DNA from: Tolypothrix campylonemoides VB511288
Lineage (GTDB): Bacteria > Cyanobacteriota > Cyanobacteriia > Cyanobacteriales > Nostocaceae
Assembly: GCA_000828075.3 (NCBI GenBank)
Contig: JXCB02000001.1
Span: forward strand, 427,130 to 491,129
Direction of reading: 5' to 3'
Length of the DNA stretch: 64,000 bases
The translations under genes and the position numbers were made by a program. The notes below the pieces were generated by a model, which was given only the letters and a program-made list of their open reading frames with translations, had not been told where the DNA came from and did not search any database. Positions 26,402-35,088 of this stretch are shown here, piece after piece (position 1 is the first letter of the stretch; each line of letters opens with the position of its first letter).

Positions 26402-27463
26402 ATGCAACAAATTCCTGTTTCACTATGGACTCTAGTGGCTGGGATATTAGTTACAATTGTCAGCATTTGGGTTGGACAAAATCACGGTCTACTACCAGTG
26501 CAAGCATCGCAACAAGCGCCTTTGGTAGACGGATTTTTTAACATTATGGTCTCCATTGCCACAGCTCTGTTTTTGGTGGTAGAAGGAACCATTGTGATTT
26601 TTTTGGTTAAGTACCGTCGTCGCCGTGGGGATGACACGGATGGCGTGTATGTTGAAGGCAACCTTCCCTTAGAAGTTTTTTGGACGGCTATCCCATCGAT
26701 TATCGTCCTCTGCTTGGGAATTTACAGTGTTGATGTTTTTAACCGAATGGGAGGGTTTGAGCCGGGGAGTCATCCTCATATGCCTCATTCTGCAGCTCAT
26801 GTTGCCCAAATTCCAGGAAGTGCGATCGCTGCTACGTTGAGTGATGCTTCACCGGATGAATTGCAAACAGCAGCACCAGCAACAGCCCCAAAAATCGGCA
26901 TTGGCGCGACTCCTAAAGAGGAAGGCAAAAAAGCCGACTTGGTTGTCAACGTTACAGGAATGCAGTTTGCTTGGCTGTTCGACTACCCGGATAGTGGAGT
27001 GAATGCTGGAGAATTACACGTTCCTGTCGGTGCTGACGTGCAACTCAACCTTTCTGCAACGGATGTGATTCACTCGTTCTGGGTGCCACAATTCCGGCTG
27101 AAGCAAGATGCCATTCCTGGAATACCCACCCAACTACGATTTGTCGCTACCAAACCTGGCACATATCCCGTAGTTTGTGCTGAACTTTGCGGCGGCTACC
27201 ACGGCTCAATGAGGTCACAAGTCATTGTCCACACGCCCGAAGAGTTTGAAAGCTGGCTCTCTGAAAACCGGGTTGCCCAAAAGCAAGATTTGCAACAAGC
27301 TGTTGCAGTGAGCGAGTCCCCGTCTTGGCGGTTTCCGGCGATGGGGAACTCGCGAACCCGAAGGGTGAATCCAGCAGACTTATCCACATCAGAGTTTCTC
27401 ACTCCCTACGCCCAACAGATGGGAATTCATTCTGGAATCGAGTCATTAGTCGTCAGTCACTAG
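26402..27463 (+). CDS. coxB: Cytochrome c oxidase subunit II
   Basis: This 353-residue subunit has two N-terminal membrane helices (about residues 8-26 and 45-70), then a periplasmic/lumenal CuA domain. The CuA ligands are in DVIHSFWVPQF and CAELCGGYHGSM. The segment between, about residues 125-180, is Ala/Pro/Lys-rich. It accepts electrons from a soluble donor and passes them to subunit I. It begins a coxBAC operon next to patB and a nif ferredoxin, the arrangement of the heterocyst-specific Cox2 oxidase of Anabaena, which lowers oxygen around nitrogenase. Confidence 0.94.
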   Translation: MQQIPVSLWTLVAGILVTIVSIWVGQNHGLLPVQASQQAPLVDGFFNIMVSIATALFLVVEGTIVIFLVKYRRRRGDDTDGVYVEGNLPLEVFWTAIPSIIVLCLGIYSVDVFNRMGGFEPGSHPHMPHSAAHVAQIPGSAIAATLSDASPDELQTAAPATAPKIGIGATPKEEGKKADLVVNVTGMQFAWLFDYPDSGVNAGELHVPVGADVQLNLSATDVIHSFWVPQFRLKQDAIPGIPTQLRFVATKPGTYPVVCAELCGGYHGSMRSQVIVHTPEEFESWLSENRVAQKQDLQQAVAVSESPSWRFPAMGNSRTRRVNPADLSTSEFLTPYAQQMGIHSGIESLVVSH

Positions 27464-27518
27464 TCATTGGTAAAAATACACGACAAACGACAAACGACAT
27501 AGGACATAGGACAAAAAT

Positions 27519-29213
27519 ATGACCCAAGTAGAACTTCCACGAAACACTCCACCCGAAGACAATCAATCTGGTACTCAGGTGGTTGCCCATGCACAACATC
27601 ATCAGGCGTGGAAATGGTACGACTACTTCACGTTTAATGTTGACCACAAGGTTATTGGCATCCAATACCTGGTGACGGCGTTTGTATTTTATCTGATCGG
27701 CGGACTTATGGCTGTTGCCATACGTGCTGAACTGGCGACACCAGAATCAGATCTGCTCGATCCAAACCTCTACAACGCTTTTATGACGAATCACGGGACG
27801 ATCATGATTTTTTTGTGGATCGTACCCAGTGCAATTGGCGGATTTGGTAACTATCTGGTGCCATTGATGATTGGCGCTAGAGATATGGCTTTTCCCAAGC
27901 TGAATGCGATCGCCTTTTGGTTAAATCCACCCGCAGGTTTGCTGCTAGGGGCTAGCTTCTTCTTTGGTGGTTCGCAATCTGGTTGGACAGCTTACCCACC
28001 CTTAAGTTTAGTTACGGCTAACACCGCACAATCGCTGTGGATACTTGCCATTGTCCTGGTGGGAACTTCATCAATTTTGGGTTCGCTGAACTTTGTCGTC
28101 ACTATCTGGAAGATGAAGGTTCCCAGCATGAGATGGGACCAACTGCCCTTGTTCTGTTGGGCAATTTTAGCAACCTCCGTGCTTGCACTTCTCTCCACAC
28201 CTGTGTTAGCGGCGGGGTTAGTGTTGCTGTTGTTTGACCTCAACTTTGGCACCTCGTTCTTTAAACCAGATGCAGGCGGTAACGTTGTTATCTACCAGCA
28301 CTTGTTCTGGTTTTATTCCCATCCGGCAGTTTATCTGATGATTCTGCCTATCTTCGGCATCATGTCCGAAGTGATTCCGGTTCACGCCCGCAAGTCAATC
28401 TTTGGATATAAGGCGATCGCCTATTCTAGTTTGGCAATCTGCGTCGTCGGTTTGTTCGTCTGGGTACACCATATGTTTACCAGTGGTACACCCGGTTGGA
28501 TGCGAATGTTCTTCACCATTTCCACCCTGATTGTTGCCGTTCCCACTGGCGTCAAGATTTTCGGCTGGGTTGCTACCCTCTGGGGCGGTAAAATTCGCTT
28601 CACATCTGCAATGCTCTTCGCCATTGGCTTGTTGTCGATGTTTGTCATGGGTGGTTTAAGCGGCGTGACAATGGGAACAGCCCCCTTTGATGTTCACGTC
28701 CACGACACTTACTATGTGGTGGCGCATTTCCACTATGTCTTGTTTGGTGGTTCTGTATTTGGCATTTACGCTGGAATCTATCACTGGTTCCCCAAAATGA
28801 CGGGGCGGATGCTGAATGAAACCTGGGGTCGCATTCACTTTATCCTCACCTTCATCGGCACGAATTTGACCTTCCTACCCATGCACGAGTTGGGTTTGCA
28901 AGGAATGCCTCGACGAGTTGCAATGTACGACCCGCAATTTGTCACCCTCAATGAGATTTGTACCATTGGTGCGTTCATCTTGGGTGCGTCCGTGATTCCC
29001 TTCACCATCAACATCCTCTGGAGTTGGGTTGCTGGACGCAAGGCGGGTGATAATCCTTGGAACGCTTTGACCTTAGAATGGACAACCAGCTCACCACCTC
29101 TAGTCGAAAACTGGGAAGAATTGCCCGTCGTCACTCACGGTCCCTACGACTACGGCTTGAATGGTCATAGTGCTGAAATACCCCCATCTGCTGCAAGTGA
29201 GGTAGGTGCTTAG
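27519..29213 (+). CDS. coxA: Cytochrome c oxidase subunit I, A2-type
   Basis: A 564-residue twelve-helix subunit with the haem and CuB ligands (NHGTIMIF near residue 90, HPAVY near residue 268, HH in WVHHMFTSG near residue 323, and HVHDTYYVVAHFHY near residue 392). The D-channel region reads FYSHPAVY, not GHPEVY: the proton-channel Glu is absent and the Tyr-Ser pair of A2-type haem-copper oxidases is present. It reduces oxygen and pumps protons in the heterocyst Cox2 complex. It lies 55 bases after coxB, and an AGGACA site precedes the ATG. Confidence 0.96.
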   Translation: MTQVELPRNTPPEDNQSGTQVVAHAQHHQAWKWYDYFTFNVDHKVIGIQYLVTAFVFYLIGGLMAVAIRAELATPESDLLDPNLYNAFMTNHGTIMIFLWIVPSAIGGFGNYLVPLMIGARDMAFPKLNAIAFWLNPPAGLLLGASFFFGGSQSGWTAYPPLSLVTANTAQSLWILAIVLVGTSSILGSLNFVVTIWKMKVPSMRWDQLPLFCWAILATSVLALLSTPVLAAGLVLLLFDLNFGTSFFKPDAGGNVVIYQHLFWFYSHPAVYLMILPIFGIMSEVIPVHARKSIFGYKAIAYSSLAICVVGLFVWVHHMFTSGTPGWMRMFFTISTLIVAVPTGVKIFGWVATLWGGKIRFTSAMLFAIGLLSMFVMGGLSGVTMGTAPFDVHVHDTYYVVAHFHYVLFGGSVFGIYAGIYHWFPKMTGRMLNETWGRIHFILTFIGTNLTFLPMHELGLQGMPRRVAMYDPQFVTLNEICTIGAFILGASVIPFTINILWSWVAGRKAGDNPWNALTLEWTTSSPPLVENWEELPVVTHGPYDYGLNGHSAEIPPSAASEVGA

Positions 29214-29228
29214 TCAGGAAAGTTAATG

Positions 29229-29430
29229 CCCACACCATAGTTCTTGTGGGGTGGGCATCCTGCCCGCCCTTCATCAAGGGTTCTTGTGGGGTGGGCATCC
29301 TGCCCGCCCTTCATCAAGGGTTCTTGTGGGGTGGGCAGAGGAGAGGATTGCACCCTTGATCAAGGGTTCTTGTGAGGTGGGCATCCAGTCCCCCCTTTAT
29401 CAAGACGGGCGAGACGCCCGTCCCACAAAA
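29229..29430. repeat. 40-base GC-rich tandem repeat between coxA and coxC
   Basis: Two perfect 40-base units (TTCTTGTGGGGTGGGCATCC...CATCAAGGG) lie at 29241-29280 and 29281-29320. A partial and several degenerate copies follow. The last part is palindromic (GACGGGCGAGACGCCCGTC). The array fills nearly the whole coxA-coxC gap and could fold into strong stems in the cox mRNA. Confidence 0.85.
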
Positions 29431-29450
29431 CAATCAAAAGCATAAACAAT

Positions 29451-30044
29451 ATGGCTATAGCGACAACAACCAGTCCAACTCATCACGAAGAACATCATCC
29501 AGATTTGCGAGTCTTGGGGCTGTTAGTGTTCCTCGTCTCCGAATCTCTGATGTTCGGCGGATTTTTTGCCACTTACTTGTTCTTCCGAGGCGGTGCTGAA
29601 GTTTGGCCTCCAGAAGGAACCGAAGTAGAGTTATTGTTGCCTACAATCAACACCATCATTCTGGTTTCCAGTAGTTTTGTTATTCACTTCGGCGATACAG
29701 CAATCAAAAAGAATGATGTCCAAGGAATGCGGAAGTGGTACAAAATCACCGCAATCATGGGCGCAATTTTCTTGCTTGGTCAGGTGATTGAGTACGTAAC
29801 TTTGGGATACGGTCTGACTACCAACGTATTTGCTAACTGCTTTTACTTAATGACAGGATTCCACGGTTTGCACGTTTTTGTGGGGCTGTTGTTGATTTTA
29901 GGTGTGTTGTGGCGTTCCCGTCGTCCCGGTCACTATTCTGCCACCAAACACACTGGCATTGAAATGGCAGAAATCTACTGGCACTTTGTAGACATCATCT
30001 GGATTATTCTCTTCACCCTGCTGTACATTCTCACCAAGTTTTGA
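29451..30044 (+). CDS. coxC: Cytochrome c oxidase subunit III
   Basis: A 197-residue subunit with five hydrophobic helices. Family marks include LVFLVSESLMFGGFFATYL near residue 28, GFHGLHVFVGL near residue 138 and EIYWHFVDIIWIILFTLLYI at the end. It stabilises subunit I during turnover. The gene follows coxA after the 40-base repeat array. The short form lacking the first two helices is usual in cyanobacteria. Confidence 0.94.
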   Translation: MAIATTTSPTHHEEHHPDLRVLGLLVFLVSESLMFGGFFATYLFFRGGAEVWPPEGTEVELLLPTINTIILVSSSFVIHFGDTAIKKNDVQGMRKWYKITAIMGAIFLLGQVIEYVTLGYGLTTNVFANCFYLMTGFHGLHVFVGLLLILGVLWRSRRPGHYSATKHTGIEMAEIYWHFVDIIWIILFTLLYILTKF

Positions 30045-30056
30045 CATTGGGAATTA

Positions 30057-30119
30057 GGGATTGGGGATTAGGGATTGGGGATTAGGGATTAGGGATTGGG
30101 GATTAGGGATTGGGGAAGA
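30057..30119. repeat. GGGATTA/GGGATTG heptamer array
   Basis: Heptameric GGGATTA and GGGATTG units run for about 60 bases directly after coxC. A complementary-type AGTCCCC/CAGTCCC array is at about 30224-30291. The two arrays could pair in the transcript and lie between coxC and the next gene. Confidence 0.8.
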
Positions 30120-30223
30120 GGGTGGGGTGCAGGGGTGCTCTTGTGCAGGGGGGAGGAAGAGTCAATGGACGTTAACTCTTTCTCCCCTGCACAAGCGCTC
30201 TCTTCTCCCCTGCTCTTCTTCCG

Positions 30224-30291
30224 AGTCCCCAGTCCCCAGTCCCCAGTCCCTAGTCCCCAGTCCCTAGTCCCCAATACCCAGTCCCTCAACG
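30224..30291. repeat. AGTCCCC heptamer array
   Basis: CCCCAGT and CCCTAGT heptamers run to just before the next gene's start. They are the reverse-complement type of the array at 30057-30119. Similar arrays occur at 42106-42156 and 51805-51842. Confidence 0.8.
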
Positions 30292-30300
30292 AGATTGCTA

Positions 30301-30782
30301 TGCAAGTCGATGCAGAAAGATTTTCATGGTTTCAGGTTCCAGACGATATCAAACAGTTATTGATATTGGCGGCAGCAAATTGGGACAATACTTCAGAATC
30401 AGAAAATTATATTAACCAAGCTTTAGCCAAAACTGAAGATTTGACAGACGTTTTGGTAGCAGCTTATAGATATTTTTTCTATAAAAATAATTATTTAATG
30501 GCTTTGCAAACAGCAGTTAAAGTTATAGATATAATTAAACTATCAGAGCGATTTCCTGATAGTTGGGAGCAACTTAAGCCAATATTGATGAGTCGCAAAG
30601 ATGAGCCAACAATAAGGCTTTATCTAAATGCTTATGCTGCTTCTGGATTGGTATTGGCAAAACTGGGAGAAATAGACAAAGCTAAAAAAATAAGTGCTCA
30701 AGTGAAAGAAATTGATGATAAAAATCAGTTTGGAGCAGGTATTTTATATGACATTCTAACACGACCAACTGAAGAAGAGTGA
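30301..30782 (+). CDS. Hypothetical helical-repeat protein of the cox2 island
   Basis: A 160-residue all-helical protein with TPR-like spacing (AAANWDNTSESENYINQALAKTEDLTDVLVAAYRYFFYKNNY as paired helices, then a second pair ending in KLGEIDKAKKISAQV). It has no signal peptide. A longer frame runs back through the heptamer arrays to 30096, but the sensible start is the ATG at 30301. It follows coxBAC on the same strand, with the cupin gene 42 bases downstream. A chaperone or assembly role in the heterocyst oxidase island is possible but unproven. Confidence 0.7.
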
Positions 30783-30824
30783 ATAGAATGTTTAATTTAT
30801 CATTGATTTTATGGTTGAAAGCTT

Positions 30825-31436
30825 ATGAAAGGAAGAGATTGGCTTGTTACTGAAGACGGACAGTATCAAGTCTGTAAATCTGTGAGAGCATGGGATTTGC
30901 TGAGAGATAATTATCGCTTCTATCGATTTCTGACTGAAGTGGAAGATGTTCTCAAGGATGCTGAAGATGAAAGCAGCCATCTTCCAGAAATTCGGATGCT
31001 AGTTAGGCGATTGATTGTTAACTCCTACTGGGTACAAAGTCGATATTTAGAGCCTTGTTCTAAAACAGGAATTTCAGTTGTCCTGCTTTATGATGAGTTA
31101 GGTTTTCCATTTACCGTGCAAACGGTAACATTTGCACCAGGAACGCCATCGACAATTCACAACCACGGAACTTGGGGTGTTGTCGCCGTGTTAAAAGGAG
31201 AGGAGAAAAATACATTTTGGCAGCGTACACCCAGTTCAGAATTTAAGGACAAAATTGAACGGACGGGAGAGTTAACGTTATTTCCAGGGGATATTATTAG
31301 CTTGGCTCCCAATGCAATTCATAGCGTGGAAGCAGTCGGTGATCAACCAACTGTGACTTTTAATATTTATGGCGAAACTCGTATGCAAGAGCGTTTTGAG
31401 TTTGACACCGTTAGCCATTTGGCTAGGAATTTTTAA
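30825..31436 (+). CDS. Cupin-fold protein, cysteine-dioxygenase-like
   Basis: A 203-residue protein whose C-terminal half is a cupin. Metal-binding His residues are in TIHNHGTWGVVAVLKGEE near residue 107, and the third His is in APNAIHSVEAV near residue 165. This His-x-His pattern matches the cysteine dioxygenase-like family. The N-terminal 70 residues are helical. It may oxidise a thiol such as cysteine, or another small molecule, using oxygen. It lies 42 bases after the helical-repeat gene and belongs to the cox2 island. Confidence 0.8.
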   Translation: MKGRDWLVTEDGQYQVCKSVRAWDLLRDNYRFYRFLTEVEDVLKDAEDESSHLPEIRMLVRRLIVNSYWVQSRYLEPCSKTGISVVLLYDELGFPFTVQTVTFAPGTPSTIHNHGTWGVVAVLKGEEKNTFWQRTPSSEFKDKIERTGELTLFPGDIISLAPNAIHSVEAVGDQPTVTFNIYGETRMQERFEFDTVSHLARNF

Positions 31437-31450
31437 CTAGTAGAAAAGCA

Positions 31451-31505
31451 GGAGGAGAGGGAGGGATGAGGGAGTGAGGGAGTGAGGGAGTGAGGGAGGG
31501 AGGGG
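31451..31505. repeat. Purine-rich GAGGGAGT tandem repeat (second site)
   Basis: GAGGGAGT and GAGGGAGG units, similar to 8478-8523. The gap to 31701 also holds a CCCTCTCCCAAGCTTGGGAGAGGG palindrome near 31550-31573 and a TAATGAC/TAATAAC heptamer array at 31648-31689. Confidence 0.75.
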
Positions 31506-31701
31506 GATTAATAGACTTGTTGCATGAGTCTTTACCCTCACCCTAAATCCCTCTCCCAAGCTTGGGAGAGGGACTTTGAAATTAGCTCCCCGAATCCCAA
31601 TTTTGGGAGAAGGGATGAGGGCAAGTTTTGCCTTTTGGCAAGAGGTCTAATGACTAATGACTAATGACTAATAACTAATAACTAATAACGGAGAAACTTA
31701 A

Positions 31702-32175
31702 ATGGCAAGAGTGATTTTTTATGAAAAACCTGGCTGTAAAGGTGGTACTAAGCAAAAAACTCTGCTAACAGCCGCAGGTCATGAGGTGGTAGCTTACAAT
31801 CTGCTGACTGAACCTTGGACTATTGAACGTTTGCGCTCATTTTTTGGCGATCGCCCTGTGTCTGAATGGTTTAACCGTACCGCGCGACGGGTACAATCCG
31901 GTGAGATAGTTCCTGAACAAATAGATGCTGACACCGCCCTGTTGCAGATGCTTCGAGATCCGCTGTTAATTCGCCGTCCTTTGATTGAAGTGGGCGATCG
32001 CCGTGAGGTGGGTTTCGATGTGCAACTGATTGATGCGTGGATCGGTTTACAGCCTGTGGACGAGTCATTGAAGGAAATCAGCGAAAATCTCATGAGTCAG
32101 GATTTGCAAAGCTGTTCCCACAAGCATGGACACAAGCATGAACACAAACATGAACAAGGTTCCTGCAAGCATTAA
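31702..32175 (+). CDS. Nitrogenase-associated ArsC-like protein with His-rich tail
   Basis: A 157-residue protein of the ArsC/Spx fold in the subfamily known as nitrogenase-associated. The N-terminus MARVIFYEKPGCKGGTKQKTLL resembles ArsC but has only one Cys in the active-site loop (PGCKGGT). FGDRPVSEWFNRTARRV and IRRPLIEVGDRREVGF fit the subfamily. The last 25 residues form an extra tail dense in His, Cys and Lys (about nine His and two Cys), a likely metal-binding tract. It ends the patB-cox2 island, and a heptamer array precedes it by a few bases. A role in metal handling for nitrogenase is inferred from context. Confidence 0.85.
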   Translation: MARVIFYEKPGCKGGTKQKTLLTAAGHEVVAYNLLTEPWTIERLRSFFGDRPVSEWFNRTARRVQSGEIVPEQIDADTALLQMLRDPLLIRRPLIEVGDRREVGFDVQLIDAWIGLQPVDESLKEISENLMSQDLQSCSHKHGHKHEHKHEQGSCKH

Positions 32176-32372
32176 ATGGGCGTTGCATATTTGCGGGATG
32201 AATTGAGATTTTTGTCCAAAACTAAAGATAAATTCTTTGCGACGCCAGTCGCCTGCGGAGGGAAACCCTCCTGCAGCGCTGGCTCGTCTTTGCGCCTTTG
32301 CGCGAAACAAAATTCATCCCATTAATCAGCAACGCCATTAAATGAGTTTGCTCAGTACTGACCTGTTGGCAT

Positions 32373-34847
32373 CTAACCACCAGAAGTGGAAGAAGTAGAA
32401 CAAGATACAGGGTTCAATGTGGAACTGTGGGGAGTGGCAGTGGGGGCATGAGCAACTAGAATCACGTCACCATTCTTGTCAACCACCCACCCTTGAGCTT
32501 CCACAATCTCATTTTCCACCGGATGGGCAGACTTTGCATCCTGTGGATTGTTTCTTCTGCTTGTTTGCCGTTGTTCCTCTCGACTCTCATCACTTCTGAC
32601 ACGATTTTCTGCATCTGTATCCAGCGATACCCAATCTACATAAACTGGGTGACTCTTGAGAACTTCCCTGGGATTGGGTGGTAAGCCGCCGCGTCCAGTG
32701 ATGATGAATTCGCTCTGATTTTGAGCTACATCAGCACAACTTTGAGCTAATTTTGGCTCATCTGGTTCCACTGGCAAGTTGATTAATCCACGGCTTAGGT
32801 CGATATTATAAGTATTAATATCTACAGTTCCACTTAACTCGGGGCTTGCCCCTGTAGCTGTAATGTCGCTTTCCAAGGTTGGTGCATTACGGAACTGAGT
32901 GCCTAAGATACTTTCAGTCTTAATTCGCACTTGACCTCCACGGAAGTCAGCAGAATTAGCACTGATGTCACTGTTTTCAAATGCTGCTAAAACACCTGTG
33001 TTAATGTTGATATTGCCACCGATGACATTGCTACCTTTGGCGTCGGTAGTAATGTTGCTGCCACGACGCAATATCAAACCGTTAGAGCGTAGGTTGATAT
33101 TTCCCTGCCCTCCTGTGGTTTCAGCGGTGATTGTTCCTTTGTTGTTTAGCAGCAAGTTGCCAGCTGTAATCTCAAGATTACCTGCTGTGCCTGAGCCGGT
33201 ACTGCTCACACTGACTGCTGCGCCATCTTGGACAGTCAATTTCCCTGTGTTAACTCTCAAGTCGCCAGCACTACCAGAACTCTCAGTTGCAGCTAGCAAT
33301 CTGCTGGGAACAACTTGACCATTCCGGTCAATGCCAGTGCCACTTACAGTTACAGAACCGGGGGCATTGATATCCAACTTCCCCGCCTGACCTGTACTAC
33401 CGTCAAGAGATCCAACGGATATGCTTGCGCCGTCTTGGACGACAAAACGCTGTGTGTTGATGATTATGTCCCCTCCGTTGCCTGTGGTGCTTGTGCCTCC
33501 TGGGGGTCTTCTGCTCTCAGCAAACAGTCCACTAGGTAAATTAGTACCTAACACCACTCGACCACTTGCTTCCACAGATTCAGAGGCATCTACTCTCAAA
33601 GTCCCCCCATTGCCTGCACCAAAGGTAGAACTTGATATCAGCCCTCCATCGCGAAGAAACAATTTCCTGGTGGAAATCTGTACTGTTCCAGCATTCCCAG
33701 CATCTTTGTTGGGACTGAAACTCCGAGTACCTAAGACAGTATAAAACTCAGTGCCTAGTACCTCCACTGATTCGGAGGCATCCACAGTTATATTCCCTCC
33801 TCGTCCAGAACCAAGAGTAGACGTTTCTATAATTCCACGCTCACGGATAATCAATCGCCTCGTTGCAATTATTATGTCACTAGCAGATCCTGTTCCTTCA
33901 GTGAAATTACGTAAATAGCTGTAAAAGGATGGGCTGAAACCACTGACTTCTACAGATTCAGACGCTTTAATCACTAGAGGTTGACCTGGTTCTGCTCCCT
34001 TAGTCAACCCCCCTACTACTGAGCCGCCAGTGATCGCAATCTCTCTGCCACGCAACTGGATAGCCCCATTACCTTCACCAGTTGTATCAATAAAAGCCGC
34101 TTGGGACACTCTAATATCTCGGAAGTTCGGCACATCAGCATATCCCAAAGCCCAGCCCTCAGCAATTGGGGTTAGGCTGACAAGACTGTCACTAGTGACA
34201 CTTCCTAGCTCAATTCGTCCTTGTGGTGCTGTCAGTTCGCCACCTTTTATTAATACATCACCTCCTAACATAGCTAGGGTTTTAGCAGGCGAAACCCGTA
34301 GCTTTGACCCCTCAACTTGAATCGGTTTAGTAATTTGCCCGAATTGCAGACCTATGGGAACACTAACAGTTAGTAGTGGTGGTGTTTGGGGATTAGTAGC
34401 ACTGAATTGAGTACCATCAGCAAAGAGCAGATGACTGGCTGTACTCGTTACAAAAGAGCCGTTGATGTTTAGTGAGGCATTTGGACCAAAGATAATGCCA
34501 TTGGGATTAATCAGAAAAAGGTTGGCAGAGCCATTGGTCTTGAGTAAGCCATCTATGTTAGAGATTGAAGAACCCGTCACACGACTAATGATGTTCTGAA
34601 CATCTGGTTCGTTGCTGAAGGAAGCTGCTCCCTGTGTGGGTACAGAAAATTCCCTAAAACTATGAAAAAGGTTGTTGCCAACTCGGTTTCCATTGGTAAT
34701 AGTAAAGTCTAGGTTATTGGTGGTTTGAACCTGGGTAGATAAAGTCCCATCCGAGGTTATTTGTGCCTGAGCCATATCGGTTTTAGCCAGAAAGCATAGG
34801 TAAACTAAACCGATAGCAATCCAGAAATGGAGAGTCCACTTTTTCAT
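32373..34847 (-). CDS. Filamentous haemagglutinin-like secreted exoprotein
   Basis: An 824-residue protein with a signal peptide (MKKWTLHFWIAIGLVYLCFLA), then the two-partner secretion domain: QITSDGTLSTQV, NLFHSFREFSVPTQGAASF, NIDGLLKTNGSANLFLINPNGIIFGPNASLN. A long beta-helix of GNGGDI/TVQDGA-type repeats follows, and the C-terminal module FIITGRGGLPPNP...VDWVSL...GWVVDKNGDVILVAHAP ends it. The ATG at 34847 gives a normal signal peptide; the frame is open 21 codons further upstream. It is homologous to the partial gene at 3-1238, with the same end module. No TpsB translocator is adjacent. Confidence 0.93.
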   Translation of the reverse strand: MKKWTLHFWIAIGLVYLCFLAKTDMAQAQITSDGTLSTQVQTTNNLDFTITNGNRVGNNLFHSFREFSVPTQGAASFSNEPDVQNIISRVTGSSISNIDGLLKTNGSANLFLINPNGIIFGPNASLNINGSFVTSTASHLLFADGTQFSATNPQTPPLLTVSVPIGLQFGQITKPIQVEGSKLRVSPAKTLAMLGGDVLIKGGELTAPQGRIELGSVTSDSLVSLTPIAEGWALGYADVPNFRDIRVSQAAFIDTTGEGNGAIQLRGREIAITGGSVVGGLTKGAEPGQPLVIKASESVEVSGFSPSFYSYLRNFTEGTGSASDIIIATRRLIIRERGIIETSTLGSGRGGNITVDASESVEVLGTEFYTVLGTRSFSPNKDAGNAGTVQISTRKLFLRDGGLISSSTFGAGNGGTLRVDASESVEASGRVVLGTNLPSGLFAESRRPPGGTSTTGNGGDIIINTQRFVVQDGASISVGSLDGSTGQAGKLDINAPGSVTVSGTGIDRNGQVVPSRLLAATESSGSAGDLRVNTGKLTVQDGAAVSVSSTGSGTAGNLEITAGNLLLNNKGTITAETTGGQGNINLRSNGLILRRGSNITTDAKGSNVIGGNININTGVLAAFENSDISANSADFRGGQVRIKTESILGTQFRNAPTLESDITATGASPELSGTVDINTYNIDLSRGLINLPVEPDEPKLAQSCADVAQNQSEFIITGRGGLPPNPREVLKSHPVYVDWVSLDTDAENRVRSDESREEQRQTSRRNNPQDAKSAHPVENEIVEAQGWVVDKNGDVILVAHAPTATPHSSTLNPVSCSTSSTSGG

Positions 34848-34900
34848 CAACAATTCAGAATACTTAGATTCAGCACAAGTTACTTTTTTATAGATAGCAA

Positions 34901-34938
34901 GCAGAAGCATAATCCAAACACTACTTATATGCTTCTGC
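34901..34938. repeat. Inverted repeat (GCAGAAGCATA) of the duplicated unit
   Basis: GCAGAAGCATA at 34901-34911 faces TATGCTTCTGC at 34928-34938. The same pair occurs around 35607-35945, but there it is split by the 297-base element at 35631-35927. It may serve as a bidirectional hairpin downstream of the small secreted-protein genes. Confidence 0.8.
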
Positions 34939-34959
34939 CTGATTGAGTGGTAAGTTACT

Positions 34960-35051
34960 AGGACTTACGCAAAAAACCTCTCAAACTCTTATTTCTCTGT
35001 GTCCTCTGCGTCCTCTGTGGTTCGTTTTTCCGTTACCCATGCGTAAGTCCT
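34960..35051. mobile_element. 92-base miniature element with 12-base terminal inverted repeats
   Basis: The ends AGGACTTACGCA (34960-34971) and TGCGTAAGTCCT (35040-35051) are exact reverse complements. The interior holds a CCTCTGCGTCCTCTGTGGTTCG stretch common in Nostocales repeats. The paralogous unit near 35945-35965 lacks it. No coding capacity. Confidence 0.8.
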
Positions 35052-35088
35052 GGTTATGTTAGTTCTAATTATATGTATATATAAGGGT

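Noticed and set aside
29241-29340. Possible CRISPR array from 40-base repeats
   Set aside because: The copies are directly adjacent with no unique spacers, and no cas genes are in the window.
32965-33318. Plus-strand open frames inside the haemagglutinin-like gene
   Set aside because: Long antisense frames are expected in this low-complexity beta-helix coding region. The minus strand has the signal peptide and family motifs.
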